This document shows, piece by piece, positions 20,927 to 31,010 of a stretch of 32,864 nt of DNA. A program made the position numbers and the translations under genes. The stretch is taken from positions 1 to 32,864 of the forward strand of contig JBNGIS010031580.1 in assembly GCA_049999725.1 (NCBI GenBank), in the 5' to 3' direction. This DNA comes from Haplomitrium mnioides (lineage: Eukaryota; Marchantiophyta; Haplomitriopsida; Calobryales). Every line of letters starts with the position of its first letter. The stretch's first letter is position 1. Below the pieces are notes generated by a model that saw only the letters and a program-made list of their open reading frames with translations, had not been told where the DNA came from and did not search any database.

Positions 20927-23900
20927 AGTGGTGACAGAAAGCAAAGCAATGGTTGCCTATGCAGAAACAATGGAGCTGAGGTATGGGTGGGACAATGCAA
21001 GAGGCCGTATGTGGCCATTGTGAACACAGGAACCAATGCAAACCAGAGACTGCAGAAGTCAGGCTCATCAATGTGCCATGGAGTCACCCTGCCACCCAAT
21101 TCTATGGGTCACATTCAGAGGCATGAGAAAAAGAGTGAAATCCTAGAAATAATACAACAAAGTAAATCAAAGTGGTAGGACAATTGTCAGTATCAGAAAA
21201 CTACCTGCAGGGTGTGTAGCAGATTACAAGTTGCCTCAGGGAAGTCAGCCCTTAGTGATAAAGCCTGCTTGTAGCTTTTGATTGCAGCCTCCACATGACC
21301 ACTAAATAAGGCCCAACAGATTACCAAATCAATCTTTCACCCCGATGTATCATGTGGTCATCAACTATGAAAATATGGAAAGTAAACCAAACATGATCCT
21401 ATGATGGTGCCCAGATGTAAGTGGGAACATTCTAAGAAAAGACACATCACAATTACCACAACCAAGTACAGCCTTCACAAATCACACACTTTCAAACCAG
21501 TCACATGCGGCAGTGACAAGCTGCCACAATTCAATGTCACAAAATTTTGGACAAAGAGCAGCATGAGGCAAAGCTGTGTAGGATGACAAACCTATCTTTG
21601 TATGCTGAAGCCAAATTTGCATGCCCTTCAGCCATACTAGGACGAATATTGACAGCTCGAATGTAGTCCTGAATTGCTTCACTTACACGACCAACTTCCT
21701 TCAAGGTATTTCCTCTGTTCACCAGCCCATCTGCAGCCATTGGATCTATTCTCATAACTTCATTGTAACAGGCAATAGCCTCAGCATAATGACCCTGTCC
21801 AAGACCATCAGATACTCTTTGAGTGTGATCAATTCATTGCAAATAATAATTAATACCAGGAACACTCCATTCAGAACAAGCTATGTCCACAACTCACTTG
21901 CTGTTTATAGATAGTAGCAAGGTTGCTGTATGGCGCAGATAAAGCAGTAGTCACAGTCAATGTTGCCTTGTAGAAAGTAGCAGCAGTGTTTATCATGTTC
22001 CTGGCGACAAAAAATATGCCAAGAAAGGGTCAGAACAGCAAAATATAGCACCTATAAGGCTTAAATGCATACAGCCATGAAGATGTTAAGAGTACAACAA
22101 ACCACAAAACATATCATGGCAACCAACCGAAACTGCAACATTTTAGGAAAAGCCCACACACACATCACAACTATCACAAATGAGAGTGCAACATTCACAA
22201 TGTCATGTTATTCACAAAATTTCAGACCAGTCAGCCCCATTCTCCATGGCAGAGATAAGGGGCCCCAACTCCCTGCTGGCTTCATCACCTACAAGACTAA
22301 AATATACATTGGGAAAACTCTACACTCACAAACTCTGGTATAGTTTATCAAGTTGGTCTGGTCCAAAGATTGAAAACACTATGTACACAGGAAAAATAAA
22401 ATAAAGAGCATACACAGTGCTTGTCATAGTCAGTCCACAGCTGTGGATTAAACTATCCCACTGAACTCAAAAGTCTAATATATATAGTTATGAAGTTCTG
22501 GAGAGTATAACTGACCACCAAAAAACAAAAAAATGGAAACTACAATAGTATAGGAAAAACCTACACACATCACAACTGCACAACACATAGAGTGCGGTCT
22601 TCACAATGTGGTGTCCAACACCAAGTTTCAGGCTATTCAGCCTCATCATGTGTAGCAGTGACAAGCTGCCACAACTTCCTGCTGGGTTCGTCAGTTTCCG
22701 ACAGCAGGTCCTGATTATTCGTCATACTGAGTTTCTGCCACTTTCCGGAAGTAGCGGCTTTCCGGAAGTAGCGGGCAAACTAAGTCATGATGACCCCTAG
22801 CATCTGCCAAGAATCCAAGAGTTCTAAAGCAATTAATAAAACTTCCCAATTCAAACTATATAAATATGATACCATTCCATGTAGATGTTGCCAAGGTTGG
22901 TAAGAGCCTGTGGATGATTTGACTGGATCGCTAAACAAGACTGCATAACCCCAGACACTCCATCAGCATTTCAATCTCCATCTTCGAGGCACACTCATCT
23001 ATGAAATTTTTCTCAAAACCAATTCACAAATATTGATCACAAACAAAAAGAGGAGTGAGTCATATTCACAATGTAGTCAAACAATCAGGCACCTGGTAGC
23101 AATTAATGGCTTCCTCCACACGGCCTGCATCTTTCAATGCATTCCCCTGTAGGCCAAAGAGCTCCACAAATTAGGCTAATTTTATAACCAGGCACTTGGT
23201 TGTCAACCAGTAATTACTAACTAATCTTGAGAAATTATTTTCAGCAATCATAGGCATCAAGACTGGTTCCATCTTGTCATAATTCGGTGCTCTATATGAT
23301 GGTTCTTTCAACAATAGATTATATACTTCATGTTAAAAGCAAATTCTCGACATATTGTTCTAGTTTAATCAGATCAGAAAATAAGACCAAATAGTTGTTC
23401 TGCTGTATAGAGAAAACAAGAACAAAAGAGTGCATGATTAAAGATGTGGAGAACCAAGCATAGGGACAAGTTAACAGATGCAAGTTGCAATAGTTAAAGA
23501 AAACCTTCATACATTACAGCCAACACAATATCCAAGTCCAGCCTTCATATTGTGGCATAGCTCATAAAGCTTAAAACCTTCATGATGTCTTAATATGACA
23601 TGAGATTGGTTTTATCAGCCTCTTTATGATGCTACATATAAATTCCCAGGATATGATGATATAACTCTTTGCACATGATTCCAGTGGAAATGAAGATGTC
23701 CAGCAGTACCCACATTAATTTTCTACTTTAACATAGTTCCACTCTTTGGAACTTAAGATAAGGTAGCAGACCAGGTAATGGCTACATTATATCCTAGCCA
23801 TGCATTGACATGATATTGCAGAAAGCAACTGCATCTGCCTTTTGTTGGTGTGGTCTGATGAAGAAAGAAAAGAAACTCTTCTTGAATAGCAGGCACTTTG

Positions 23901-26900
23901 AGCAGGGCTGGCTAAAAGCCATCCACATTAACAACTATTGATATTGCCTATGTTTCCAATTGCTATATTATTAGCAAATACTCTTTGATTTCCCATGCAC
24001 ATTTGAACGAGTAAGCTACTTGATCTGTTATTATTTGGTATTTATGTTAAAACTCATAGTCATGTCCAAGTGTCTTGTTCTGTGGTATTAATGACATTTT
24101 TCTCTAGCCAATCGATCAGATTTTATATTCAGCAGATTTCTGAACACTTTAAATAAAATATTATAAAAAACATCATACAGACTTTCCCTACCATGGTACA
24201 CTGAGGTTACCAGATTGTTGTAAGCCTCAAGGAATGTTGATTCTAGAAGAATTGCACGCTTGTAGTGAAGTATTGCAAGATCCAGTTGACCCTGCTCATA
24301 ATACACGCTCGCAAGATTTCCTGCACACAATCATACCGTATCCAGAAAGTCCCCGTCACCCTACACACCCTAACGATGTAGCCCAGATGTCTTGCAGGCC
24401 GGTTCTGCATTTCTAAGACAGATCATCCATACTGCTGCTGCACTCTTATTGTTGGTCTTCGTCCACTCTAGCAGATGATGTATTCTGCTAACAAAAGTCT
24501 GCTCTCTTGACACCTGGCGAGCAAGTATGAACCTGTTTTATGGCAAAGACTGCCACCTTGGATGGCAAACAGGACTTCGGCAAGGGTTTGTGAACCTCTC
24601 AAACAACACACTACAGAACTTTTAAAAGTCAAAGCTCCACCTCTATTGGACTGTTTTGACCAACAACCAATGGGCAGCCTAATTCATGGGGAACTTCAAT
24701 TCCCAGGGAAATTGTCCGAGCCGCACACCTTCACCATCAGAATAGATGAGACAAAAACAGAACACGAAAGGACATTCTGTTAGGAGCAGCTATATTCCAA
24801 TGATTAGGAGAGTCTTGACACACACAGCATCTGGACACCACAGCTAGACCGTCATTTCCTGCCAACACACAATTCACCTCTGCAAACAACTAAGACGACG
24901 TTAGGGGTGAGTTTACAAGTGAACATGGAGAAGTGCTTACCATAGGCTATAGCATAATCAGGCCTCAACTGTATGGCTCTTTGGTAACAACCAATTGCTT
25001 CTTGTGGTAATCCCAGAGCCTGCAAAAATGTCAACTAGTTCAGAAAGGAAGGTGAAAACTTATAACAACCAACAAATGCAAAGCACCAAGGTAGCCTCCG
25101 CTCTGGTCCTACCTTGAGAACATTCCCTTGATTCAAATGTGCATCTGAAAAGTTGGGCTTCAACCGAATTGCCTCCTGCCATCCAAGAAAGAGATTGGCA
25201 AGAGTTCACTAACATAACCTCCTTAAAAGGTATACTGTTGGTACTAACTAGGACACTGCACCGACCATCAAAGAATACTTTCAACAACCCAAAGGACCAC
25301 AGCACAAACTTATTTCACCTTATAGTAGCTGTGTGCTTTTTCATAATCCCCTGCCTCCATGAATAAGCCAGCCAAGTTTGACCAGGCAATGGCAAAAGTA
25401 GGCTGAATACGAATTGCTTCTGTGTAGCAAAGGTATGCCTATAACACAGAAATGGACTCTAATTTAGATGTATGTCTGATGTCCTGACAAAGTATGGGCA
25501 ACAGCTGGCATTACATCTGCTTATGTGCTTATCATTGACATAGAACTAAACCAGAGCTAAAACAACAAATGTTGTTGTGATTCTCACATGATGTGTCAAT
25601 CCCTGTGCTTTGAAAAGATTTCCAAGGTTGCTGTGTGCATCAACCTACCAACGTACAACATACAAATCAGTGAGTCCATCTTCGAAATTGCTGGTTAAAT
25701 AACAAGACCCTCTGGACGAATGAGTTCATCTTCAAAACAATTTGTGACAGCTTAGTTACTCAGATCTATGCCCACACTGGAGGCAAATACTAAAAATGAA
25801 GCTTGCCCTACAGCCTGTCAATCGACAGCAGAAAATCACTCACCAGACGTGGATTCAGGGTCAATGCATGGCGACAACATTGGGCTGCCTCATCTAGTCT
25901 GCCCTTTCGCATGTAAGCACTAGCTAGATTTGACCATGCATCACAAAATGCTGGCCTCAACTGTAAAAATTTCACATACATACACAGGCTGTACATTAGA
26001 TACATGAAAATATAATAAAAGTAACAAATAAAAGTTTGCTTTGAAGAATATCAGAACCTCAATTGCCATGGAATAATACTGGATTGCCAAGTCAATGCTC
26101 CCCTTCTCCTGCAAACAATAACAGCAACAGACTAAGCATTAAAATGAAGAACTTTTGGCAACTCACTTTGAAATTTTTGAAAGAGTAAGCAGTGTACCAT
26201 CAATACCAACCATGTGTCCAACAATACAACAACACATTATAAGAACATCTGGCCTGAGGCAAAATTGACCGACCTTCAAAGCATTTGCCATGTTTCCATA
26301 GCATTCAGCAAATTCGGGATCAATTCGGATAGCTTCCCCATTTTTTGCTATGCACATGTCAAAGTCATGCAGCTGGACAAACAAGAAACGGTATTAAACA
26401 ACAATAACAAGTGAATGCGAAGCCCAGTTGTTAATAAGTTAAATTGTTTTTAACATCAACGAATTGCTGCCTTGTCCTTGACAGTTGCTTGTAAAACCAG
26501 CAACCACGGATACCAGACGGCATGGAGCCAACCTGGTAGTATATAGCACCCAGGAGAAGCAGAGAATCAGTTCTTTTGGGGTTCCTCTCATAAACCATGT
26601 TGCAGTGCTCCAAAGCCTGTTGGTAGTTCCCTGATTTATAATGCTGATGTGCAATAGCCAACAATTTATCCTCATCTGCAGAACACATAAACAAGAAAAT
26701 TTTGTTTAACAAATCGATATGAGAACCTGCACATCCACAAACGCAAAAGAGAAACAATTCAAATACAATCAGCTTCCATACGACTCACAACTGGGGTGCC
26801 TAGGGTGCCTACTACACATTGCCAGCAGATGTTTTTCACTGTAGCCAAACTCAAACACAGATATCAGCAGAATAAAACAACCAGTTCTGCTGATCAACAT

Positions 26901-27542
26901 CTAACTAAGGTAATTCCTTCACAAAGTTGATCGCAACTGCAGAAAAAAACACGAAAGTGTGCAATAAAATTTATTAGAGTAGGTGAGTAGATTAAGAGAA
27001 CAGATACATCCTGAAAAGAACAAAATTCCCACTTTAATTGAATAATGAAAAACTCCAACCTAGCATACACTACAAGTCATCCTCACACTAAAATTGTGGA
27101 GGTGAGTGTGGCTTGAATGCAATGATCCATATATGACAACTACAATCCCACCGCCAGGATAACCTCTTGACAACAACGACCTTGAAATCAATTGTTGAAG
27201 CCCACCAATGTTAGGCTACACAAATCAACCCAACTAAGAAGAGGCAGTGATGATACCCTACGCTCACATGGCGTGCAGTTCCTTTGAATGCGACAGAAGA
27301 CCATGGACCCATGAGCTGCGACAATAAAACCAGGATTAGGGGGACATACCAAGCTCACGTTCCTCGGACTCTACACTGCTGGTGCGCGAATGAATGGTAT
27401 CAGACTGGGGAGCAGATATACTAGTAAGGTGCTCCGAATGTTCCAGTTTGACGGGATCCCTGAGAAACAAGCTTTGGCCCTGTTGCTGCCTCATTGAGCT
27501 TTGCAACGATATCATCATCCTGAGTCTTGCCTCACCACTCAT
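9538..27542 (-). CDS. SEC: Protein O-GlcNAc transferase SECRET AGENT (TPR + GT41 catalytic domain)
   Basis: Transfers GlcNAc from UDP-GlcNAc to Ser/Thr of nuclear and cytosolic proteins. Twenty-eight coding exons join into 988 aa with no break (Arabidopsis SEC is about 977): 27542-27350, 26675-26533, 26372-26274, 26108-26058, 25960-25844, 25644-25588, 25438-25319, 25175-25113, 25019-24941, 24320-24211, 23146-23093, 22940-22873, 22000-21898, 21794-21592, 21301-21205, 12487-12422, 12317-12241, 12116-12000, 11764-11680, 11578-11411, 11310-11200, 11108-11022, 10927-10800, 10637-10555, 10473-10368, 10122-9976, 9875-9755, 9651-9538. Exons 2-15 (residues 65-519) encode the TPR superhelix. Exons 16-28 encode the GT-B catalytic half: [17 protein letters not shown] (His equivalent to human OGT H498), FNQLYKMDP (K842 equivalent), [22 protein letters not shown], and C-terminal end FPYDQ. 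SEC rather than SPY because the sequence follows SEC throughout. Start is ATG 27542; GTG at 27563 is not a start. Intron 15 (8.7 kb) carries the LINE cluster. LDISCKYAEH has Cys where Arabidopsis SEC has Arg. Confidence 0.96.
11824..11841 (+). repeat. Short telomere-like motif (CCCTAAA, two units) in intron 18
   Basis: ACCCTAAACCCTAAACC matches the plant telomere repeat for just over two units. It sits directly beside the duplicated exon-18 fragment. It is too short to be a former telomere. It could be a telo-box or the by-product of break repair. Confidence 0.5.
11842..12046 (-). repeat. Micro-duplication of the 3' end of SEC exon 18 and its splice donor
   Basis: A 34-bp stretch (beginning GACCACTGCC on the plus strand) at 11859-11892 is repeated exactly at 12013-12046, inside exon 18; the offset is 154 bp. 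A second pair, starting ATGCTGACTTAAAATGAAA, lies at 11902 and 11968 (offset 66). The donor core GTAGG|GTAYG therefore occurs three times: with GT at 11999 (used), 11934 and 11845. Use of the extra donors would lengthen exon 18 by 65 or 154 nt and shift the frame. Confidence 0.8.
12649..15410 (-). mobile_element. L1-like LINE copy A, 5'-truncated, in SEC intron 15
   Basis: Minus-strand non-LTR element. Its 3' end is at low coordinates: a short GAATA tail at 12649-12665, then 3' UTR, then ORF2 reverse-transcriptase sequence up to about 15395, where it abuts the tail of copy B. ORF1 and the endonuclease are missing. The 3'-terminal segment of about 300 bp is present twice (12667-13079 and 13073-13379), the outer one carrying about 130 bp of unrelated sequence (12713-12841). 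Visibly more diverged than copies B and C. Confidence 0.85.
13256..15395 (-). pseudogene. LINE copy A ORF2 fragment (reverse transcriptase, broken)
   Basis: Runs from the linker before the RT ([11 protein letters not shown]) through RT motifs ([18 protein letters not shown]) to the C-terminal region, but only in pieces: the reading frame jumps near 15.1, 14.9, 14.5 and 14.1 kb. The catalytic YADD is altered to YANG (near 14435-14450), so the enzyme would be dead even if spliced together. The TAG that ends ORF2 in copy B is CAG here. Confidence 0.85.
15411..15435 (+). repeat. (AGAAT)5 pentanucleotide 3' tail of LINE copy B
   Basis: Five exact AGAAT units, so the element ends in repeated ATTCT on its own strand. 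The 3' UTR begins directly after it (TTTGATTAAAGTCCCGAGCC). Copy A has a shorter version at 12649-12665. A fixed tandem tail in place of poly(A) occurs in some LINE families. Confidence 0.8.
15626..18830 (-). pseudogene. LINE copy B ORF2: AP endonuclease + reverse transcriptase, one stop and one frameshift
   Basis: Endonuclease motifs in order: [34 protein letters not shown]. An in-frame TGA (18626-18624) splits the domain after FSSRSG; the same frame resumes at once (GHGGLACLI). A one-base frame change with probable small deletion lies near 17683, between [11 protein letters not shown] and [10 protein letters not shown]. From there the 685-codon RT frame (17683-15626) is fully open: [27 protein letters not shown], catalytic YADD, and a C-terminal Cys/His cluster ([15 protein letters not shown]). 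There is no ATG near the 5' end; the first candidate start is GTG 18830, and the frame is continuous with ORF1 across a single TAG. Confidence 0.88.
18846..19754 (-). CDS. LINE copy B ORF1, RNA-binding coiled-coil protein
   Basis: Intact 302-aa frame. Residues 1-50 are Ser/Pro/Thr-rich. Residues 54-165 are predicted helical and coiled-coil by eye ([20 protein letters not shown], then KVDELTIKL). From about 178 comes an RRM-like part ([13 protein letters not shown], then [20 protein letters not shown]) and a basic C-terminal domain ([20 protein letters not shown]). This order matches L1-type ORF1 chaperones, which coat the element RNA; there is no zinc knuckle. ATG 19754 is the first ATG; the frame is open upstream to 19811. 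The stop is TAG 18848-18846. Confidence 0.78.
   Translation of the reverse strand: MAAATASTLSPTTRPATPPSSPSLLHELSPLIPPSTHSTSSPPSSSPPANNQTDLWNAILSLQDEVKTLRGLKGKVRVLQEKVDELTIKLQATETDLCNTRTTLQRTEAKVSASKPRVDEVELVTRVQQQMITNVEEQVKKQVQSWTEVVRKHPQQQQEMSSMIRDQLKEEQERQDRSLNLIVHGPPEEATEKTTNLIKERILAQCGLAHLEVQCYRLGRANSEKARPIKVQFRSRTDRVELLKKRQTFREMKLAIHEDLMPLQMKQLPEEKRKVQAAWGAGKIAYIRNGVLHIVGDLRAVP
19813..19960 (-). repeat. Internal direct repeats in LINE copy B 5' UTR
   Basis: On the plus strand TCGAGGGCTGCTAATCG (19841-19857) recurs as TCGAGGTCTGCTAATCG (19902-19918), each followed by CTCAGCTCG. CAGCCCGCCTACG occurs at 19813-19825 and again at 19948-19960, the outer edge of the element. GC-rich compared with its surroundings. 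Confidence 0.65.
19961..20869 (-). mobile_element. L1-like LINE copy C, fragment truncated at both ends
   Basis: Starts (3' side) within the 3' UTR at the GAGGGGTGC word, so it lacks the last 75-85 bp and the tail, and stops (5' side) within ORF2 at [11 protein letters not shown], where an (AG)n microsatellite begins. In one 60-base stretch compared by eye (20101-20160 against 15642-15701 in copy B) I count two mismatches, so it is closely related to B. Confidence 0.82.
20084..20869 (-). pseudogene. LINE copy C ORF2 C-terminal fragment
   Basis: Open frame for the last 260 or so residues of ORF2 ([20 protein letters not shown] to ELMLLRSQK). It includes the C-terminal Cys/His cluster [15 protein letters not shown] but no endonuclease or RT catalytic motif. 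The open frame continues artificially into the (AG)n repeat as Leu-Ser. Confidence 0.85.
20874..20925 (+). repeat. (AG)n microsatellite
   Basis: About 26 uninterrupted AG units, directly at the 5' breakpoint of LINE copy C. Confidence 0.97.
20926..21204. other. Remaining intron-15 sequence, nothing recognised
   Basis: Unique-looking DNA between the microsatellite and SEC exon 15. Short ORFs only. Confidence 0.4.
21425..21545 (+). repeat. Intronic dispersed repeat, copy 1 (SEC intron 14)
   Basis: Shares AAAAGACACATCACAA and the exact 19-mer CAGTGACAAGCTGCCACAA (21511-21529) with the copy near 22.6 kb. Class unknown. Confidence 0.5.
22118..22290 (+). repeat. Intronic dispersed repeat, copy 2 (SEC intron 12)
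   Basis: Contains GAAACTGCAACATTTTAGG, ACACACATCACAACT, a TTCACAATGT word and CTGCTGGCTTCATCA in the same order as copy 3. About 170 bp of visible but imperfect similarity. No terminal inverted repeats or tail were found. Confidence 0.5.
22530..22700 (+). repeat. Intronic dispersed repeat, copy 3 (SEC intron 12)
   Basis: GAAACTACAATAGTATAGG, then ACACACATCACAACT, TTCACAATGTGG, the 19-mer CAGTGACAAGCTGCCACAA (22656-22674) and CTGCTGGGTTCGTCA. It pairs with the copies at 22.2 kb and 21.5 kb. Confidence 0.5.
22741..22774 (+). repeat. Exact 17-bp tandem duplication with TTCCGGAA
   Basis: CTTTCCGGAAGTAGCGG occurs twice back to back. Each unit contains the palindrome TTCCGGAA. In SEC intron 12, about 100 bp from exon 12. 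Confidence 0.85.
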
Positions 27543-28453
27543 CAACCAAATCCACTCTCCCACGCCACTAGTCCCGAAGACAACTCAACAAATTGACGTT
27601 GATCGCTATAAGACTGAAAGCAGCAGATGTCAAACACTGAAGAATATCTCCAACCACAACTTCCACCATCCCATGTGCATAGACTGCTACACAACACCCC
27701 GCCGCTCTTTCGATCTTGAAACGAGAAACAGATTCTGTAGTAAAAGGAAACGTCTCTAGCTTTGGCTCCACACTAGCCAGGAAACTCAGTGCATGAGAAA
27801 GGAAGTTCCCCAAAATTAACTAGCTCCTCAGATCTATAGCTAATCCAGAAGAACTGTACAATAATTCCCAAATCTCTTTGCCTGCTCGGAACTCATACAA
27901 CGACGAGGAAAAACACAACGCCAGATCGACGCTGTTTGCTTCGTTGCAGATCCCAAAGTCGCTCCAAAGATGTACTCATCGTCAAAACCTTACATCAACA
28001 AGTAAACCAAGCCTCGGATTCAAACACAAAAAATCCACAATAACAACACCAACGAAAAGATCTACAACTTGACCACATCTCAGTCGATTTGCGACCTACA
28101 CTACCCCTTCCAAAAGCTTTCATCACCTTGCTCCTGCCATATCCTCCGCAGCTCAGCCCCCTGTGCTGTCTGGACCTCTCAGCTCCGCTCTACGAGGGTG
28201 CGGAACCAGGCGAGCTGCCCGGGATCTCAATTGCCGAATTAAGGCAAAGGTGGCCTTACTCGGGCAGCTAGGCAGCCGTTGGATGCCAGATGAGGCGCAT
28301 CTCCCATCGTAGCTCACCGACAAGTATGGGCTCGGAACTTGTAACGTGTCGAGATTACCCGTTTTCTACGATGTTGTCGTTATAAGGCCACTTCAGTAGA
28401 CGTCTATCCACCTTTTTATTTTATGAATTTTAACCATCAACCTCAACCTCAAC
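27543..28453. other. SEC 5' flank: 5' UTR and promoter
   Basis: Upstream of the SEC start codon. Short ORFs on the plus strand have no recognisable product. No convincing TATA box at a credible distance; a minus-strand CTTATAAC lies near 28380. No other gene seen. Confidence 0.5.
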
Positions 28454-28480
28454 GAATTGAATTGTATTGTATTGTATTGT
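28454..28480 (+). repeat. (ATTGT)n short tandem repeat at a composition boundary
   Basis: GAATTGA followed by four ATTGT units. It marks the switch from mixed-composition gene DNA to strongly AT-rich DNA. Its form recalls the pentanucleotide LINE tails, but no LINE sequence follows it. Confidence 0.7.
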
Positions 28481-30699
28481 GCTAGCGCAACTTTGGTGAG
28501 TAAAATTCATTTTGATTATTCATCGTTGATGAAGTTAATTGCAAATTTATTGTTTTACTCGTGTTGAGTTCACTTGCTCAATTTACTATTTTCAATAATA
28601 TGTTTTAAAAACAACTATGTTTAATTAACTTGCATAATAATTTTGATATATAGATGTGGTTATAAGAAACACATATAATCTAATCGATGTGGTAAAGATC
28701 TATTTGGTAGCCTAGCTTTGGATTTGAGAAAATTCCAATTTGCTTTACTATTATGAGTACAAGGTTTACTAATACATCATTTGGTGTGAGAAATTTCCAT
28801 TTTTGTTTACAAGTAATATCATTTCACTAATCCATATTATTATTATGTATATGTTATTTCTTGAGTAGTTATATGAAATTTAAAAGATCTTAACACCATT
28901 TGAGTTCTCTTCTTAGCACAATTGGATTGCAATATATTAATAATCTCAAATTTGCAAAGTTGATATTACTACTTGTTTTCAATATTCTTTGTGCTCAAAG
29001 CTCTTCTTTGTATTTTGATCTATTTATTTTTAAACTATTTTGCTTATTGCTTTTCCATTCTATCTCTCTTGCACTTATATTCAAAACTCTTTTTTTCTTT
29101 TCTCCCTTGTATTTGAATCTACTAAGTTTTATTTGTATCTTTCAAATTTCTTGTTCTTTTGTATTTTCTTGTGTTTGTCTTCTCAGTTCTATTCAAATTA
29201 CATCTTCAAAACGCCTCTTGTTTTTAATACTTGTAATTACTCTATGAGATTTAATTACCCAACAATTATAAAACTTTCACATTGATTTGCTGCCACGCAT
29301 ATTCAAAAAAAGCCTAAAAATAGATAATTTTGAAATTGTGGTTAGAATATGTCAATGTTGTGCACTTTTTCGAATAAAACACTTGTCACGCAGAGATATA
29401 TTGATTTTTGCAGAGAAATTGATAGTACATGAAGCAACAAACAAAAGTGGACTTGTGGGTTTACCAATATTGAATGTCATAATGTAAGAGCCAAACGCTA
29501 TATCTTATCATTTTTCCTTCAATTGTTTATTATCTTCATATATTTAATTTTCAGATGAACTTCAGTTGCAATCTACTTAGAGATAGATATCGGCACTTCA
29601 TGCTAATATTTACTTAGCATATTTGAGATGATTGTCATTGCTACCTCTTCATTTCCTTTATTTTTTCTCAAATGTATGCACTACCTTCTCTACTCATATG
29701 ATTTTTCCCTTCCAATTACTTGTAGAAATTCACCATTGTTGTAGACTATGCATTCCACTCCTTTCATTTGATGCTTGTTGGTCTCTCATACGAATGTGAC
29801 TTGAAGAGGCTCTCAAAATCAGCTTGTGTACAGAGATCTCTACAAACATGCATGAGACAAAAAAAGAACCAAAAATATGCTTCATCTTGTATAAAAAGTA
29901 TTCTGCAAACCTACATGAAAAGAAGAAACCAATAGCGTAAAACAAATTTGCTGATATGAAAACAACATGTGATAAGAAACTTGTATATCGAAAGTTGCAA
30001 AAAAAATTAATCTTGATAGAAAGAGATTTTGTATAGGTCAAAAAAGATGAATTCACATTGAGAGAATAGCTACCATAAATAGAAAGAGAATATGCTCAAT
30101 AAAAAAAGATATGATGTTGGTTGAAGCAAAAAACTAGCAAAAACTAATGTAGTTGATACATGACGACTAAATCTACAAGCTTGCATGGGAAGAGTTTAAA
30201 AGAGCTATGTAACTTGCGAAATTGATATAGCAAGAATAAAAGAAAAAATCCAACACAAAGCATAAGGAAAGACTAATTGGCATGACAAAATGATGATATA
30301 ATGAGTGTCTTTATATTGATGCTTTCTTCTCTTATGTAGAACAAAGCATTTGAGTAAGAGAGGTTGAGGAAGCTTGTAGCAATCTGGCATGAGTGATTTG
30401 TAGGCAACAACAATGTGCTCAAGCAAATGATAGCCATCCGCTTACACAAAGTAGGATTTGATAGAGCCACCTCCATGAACTAACGCTGTAAAAGAACTCA
30501 AGAACCAAATCCAAATGAGTAAGAACTCATAGTGAACTCTAATAGAGTTCTTCAACCAAAGGCAACTCAAGACCCAAAATAAGACTAAGAGTGCAAGCAA
30601 AAGCCAAGCAACCAAATAACCCAAGTGATTCAAAAGGAACTCTAGAATGAAGAATGGTTGTAATCATCCCTAACTTTAGTAAGTCATGACAAAAAATAA
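28481..30699. other. AT-rich intergenic DNA, probably decayed repeats
   Basis: About 2.2 kb, strongly AT-rich, with only ORFs biased to Phe/Leu/Ile/Tyr by composition. No domain recognised on either strand. A 17-bp palindrome (GAACTCTAATAGAGTTC) lies near 30535. Likely old transposon remains, but I cannot assign them. Confidence 0.45.
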
Positions 30700-30780
30700 T
30701 GTAAGATATAGTGTCCACTATGTCTAGAAAGATATTACTAAGTTAGAGTAGCAAAAAGAGATTGCTATTATAGAGAATTG

Positions 30781-31010
30781 GACACATGGCAAGAGGAGAG
30801 AAAGTTGATGAATTAAAGTGAAAGAGGGAGCCTAGATAAGGACATGTGGCAAGCAGAGAATTAAAGTAAAGAGAATGTTCTAAAGATAAGAACACGTGGC
30901 AGAAGGAGAATTAAAGAGATAAAGATAAAGACACGTTGTAGAAGGAGAATTAAAGAGAGATGTAAGGTTCTAAGGATAAGGACATGTGGCAGATGGAGAA
31001 TAAAAGTAAA
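30781..31010 (+). repeat. U3 repeat array with ACACGTGGC-type motifs, five units
   Basis: Units begin at 30781 (GACACATGGC), 30841 (GACATGTGGC), 30891 (AACACGTGGC), 30930 (GACACGTTGT) and 30981 (GACATGTGGC). Each is followed by a version of AGAAGGAGAATTAAAG. Spacing is 39-60 bp. The consensus holds a G-box-type CACGTGGC; only the unit at 30891 keeps it. Probably the LTR enhancer. Confidence 0.7.

Noticed and set aside
20832-21099. Leu-Ser and Arg-Glu repeat proteins across 20.87-20.93 kb
   Set aside because: Pure translation of the (AG)n microsatellite.
9538-27542. SPINDLY (O-fucosyltransferase) instead of SECRET AGENT
   Set aside because: SPY is the related TPR/GT41 protein, but every exon here follows SEC, including the linker, [11 protein letters not shown] and the FPYDQ end.
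28900-29285. Hydrophobic 80-115 aa open frames resembling membrane proteins
   Set aside because: Phe/Leu/Ile richness follows from AT content; no start context, no conserved motif, and overlapping frames look equally good.
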